Of a stretch of DNA of 64,000 nucleotides, positions 63,681 through 64,000 are shown one piece after another (within the stretch, counting starts at the first letter, position 1; each line of letters starts with the position of its first letter). The notes under the pieces are model-generated. The model made no database searches. It was not told the origin of the DNA and saw nothing but the letters and a program-made list of their open reading frames with translations. A program made the position numbers and the translations under genes. Origin of the DNA: CAYSRJ01 sp964521865 (lineage in GTDB: Bacteria; Spirochaetota; B62-G9; DRHN01); the NCBI GenBank assembly GCA_964521865.1, contig CAZFTJ010000006.1:124001-188000 (forward strand). The letters run 5' to 3'.

Positions 63681-63992
63681 ATGCAGAAAGTATTCGTTAT
63701 GTACAGATTAAAACCGGGAGTATCAATCGAGGATTATCGAAAATGGTCTGTGGAAGTTGATCAGAGAGTCACACCTTTTCAACCTGGAGTTCATCGGTTT
63801 GAAGTGTATGAGATCGAGGGTGCGGAAAAGGGGGAATCACCCTATATGATCGTAGAGGATATTGATGTTGACAGCTGGGGAGAGTGGCAAAGGGTAGTGG
63901 CAAGCGATGCAATGAAAAAAGTTGTGAGTGATTGGGGAAATTACGGTGATGAGACTACGCTTACCGTAATTTACGGTAAAAAGATAAAATAA
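63681..63992 (+). CDS. EthD/REDY-like small dimeric alpha-beta-barrel protein
   Basis: A 103-residue protein with MQKVFVMYRLKPGVSIEDYR, KWSVEVDQRVTPFQPGVHRF and a final DETTLTVIYGKKIK. Size and beta-alpha-beta pattern fit dimeric alpha-beta barrel (ferredoxin-like) proteins such as EthD or HapK/REDY-like ones, where R/K-x-DY-W is common. Small proteins of this type help in catabolism, but no reaction is assigned. It follows the cyclase by 46 bp and is likely in its operon. Confidence 0.6.
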   Translation: MQKVFVMYRLKPGVSIEDYRKWSVEVDQRVTPFQPGVHRFEVYEIEGAEKGESPYMIVEDIDVDSWGEWQRVVASDAMKKVVSDWGNYGDETTLTVIYGKKIK

Positions 63993-64000
63993 TACTCGGA

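Overview
This window looks like an accessory, catabolic region of an anaerobic, AT-rich bacterium, most probably a spirochaete (Spirochaetales). The reasons are the solute-binding proteins with short signal peptides followed by Gly/Lys/Glu-rich linkers (AGGGKEK, ASSTKEEK), the AT-rich regulatory DNA with clear TTGACA promoters, and the density of CUT1 sugar-type ABC systems mixed with corrinoid methyltransferases. No ribosomal or housekeeping gene fixes the taxon, so this is inference. A 100-N scaffold gap (8821-8920) shows the sequence is a draft assembly.

Layout. (1) 1-2.8 kb: a partial MarR regulator, a metallo-beta-lactamase-fold gene broken by a stop, remnants of transposases and of a CMD-family gene, and a DUF5679-like zinc ribbon. 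(2) 3.2-14.9 kb: a ketose-3-epimerase-like enzyme, class III aminotransferases (one dead), a wrecked M81 peptidase/ABC permease block, an XRE-cupin regulator, an intact CUT1 transporter (SBP plus two permeases), a GSA-type aminotransferase and a VOC protein. (3) 15.4-16.6 kb: remnants and an att-like tRNA-Arg 3' half. (4) 16.7-25.2 kb: a LacI-controlled operon with ATPase, permease, amidohydrolase, NMT1-type SBP, corrinoid protein, MttB methyltransferase and a creatinase-like M24 protein. (5) 25.3-27 kb: an intact IS630 element beside an ISNCY-like remnant. (6) 27.5-43.2 kb: a second LacI unit with DegT aminotransferase, corrinoid protein, MttB, CUT1 transporter, UroD-type methyltransferase, epimerase, fucose-isomerase-like protein, dehydrogenase and a divergent UroD-like protein. 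(7) 43.6-54 kb: a second att-like repeat, an AraC regulator, class III aminotransferase, Gfo/Idh/MocA oxidoreductase, CUT1 transporter, a third MttB paralogue and a TIM-barrel glycosidase-like protein. (8) 54.2-55.5 kb: IS256, serine recombinase and IS21-end remnants. (9) 55.6-64 kb: a third LacI unit with ATPase, two permeases, SBP, a second M24 protein, a thermonuclease-like gene, a cyclase and a small ferredoxin-like-fold protein.

How the genes may work together. Each module pairs its own local regulator and importer with enzymes that modify what is imported. Three MttB-family methyltransferases, all without an in-frame amber codon, two cognate corrinoid proteins and UroD-type methyltransferases point to anaerobic removal of methyl groups from imported N-methylated (quaternary amine) or related compounds. 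The M24 proteins lack the metal-binding Asp residues, as in creatinase-type hydrolases, and probably cleave C-N bonds. Ketose epimerases, DegT/class III aminotransferases and a sugar-type oxidoreductase suggest that some substrates are sugar- or polyol-like. The substrates themselves cannot be read from the sequence.
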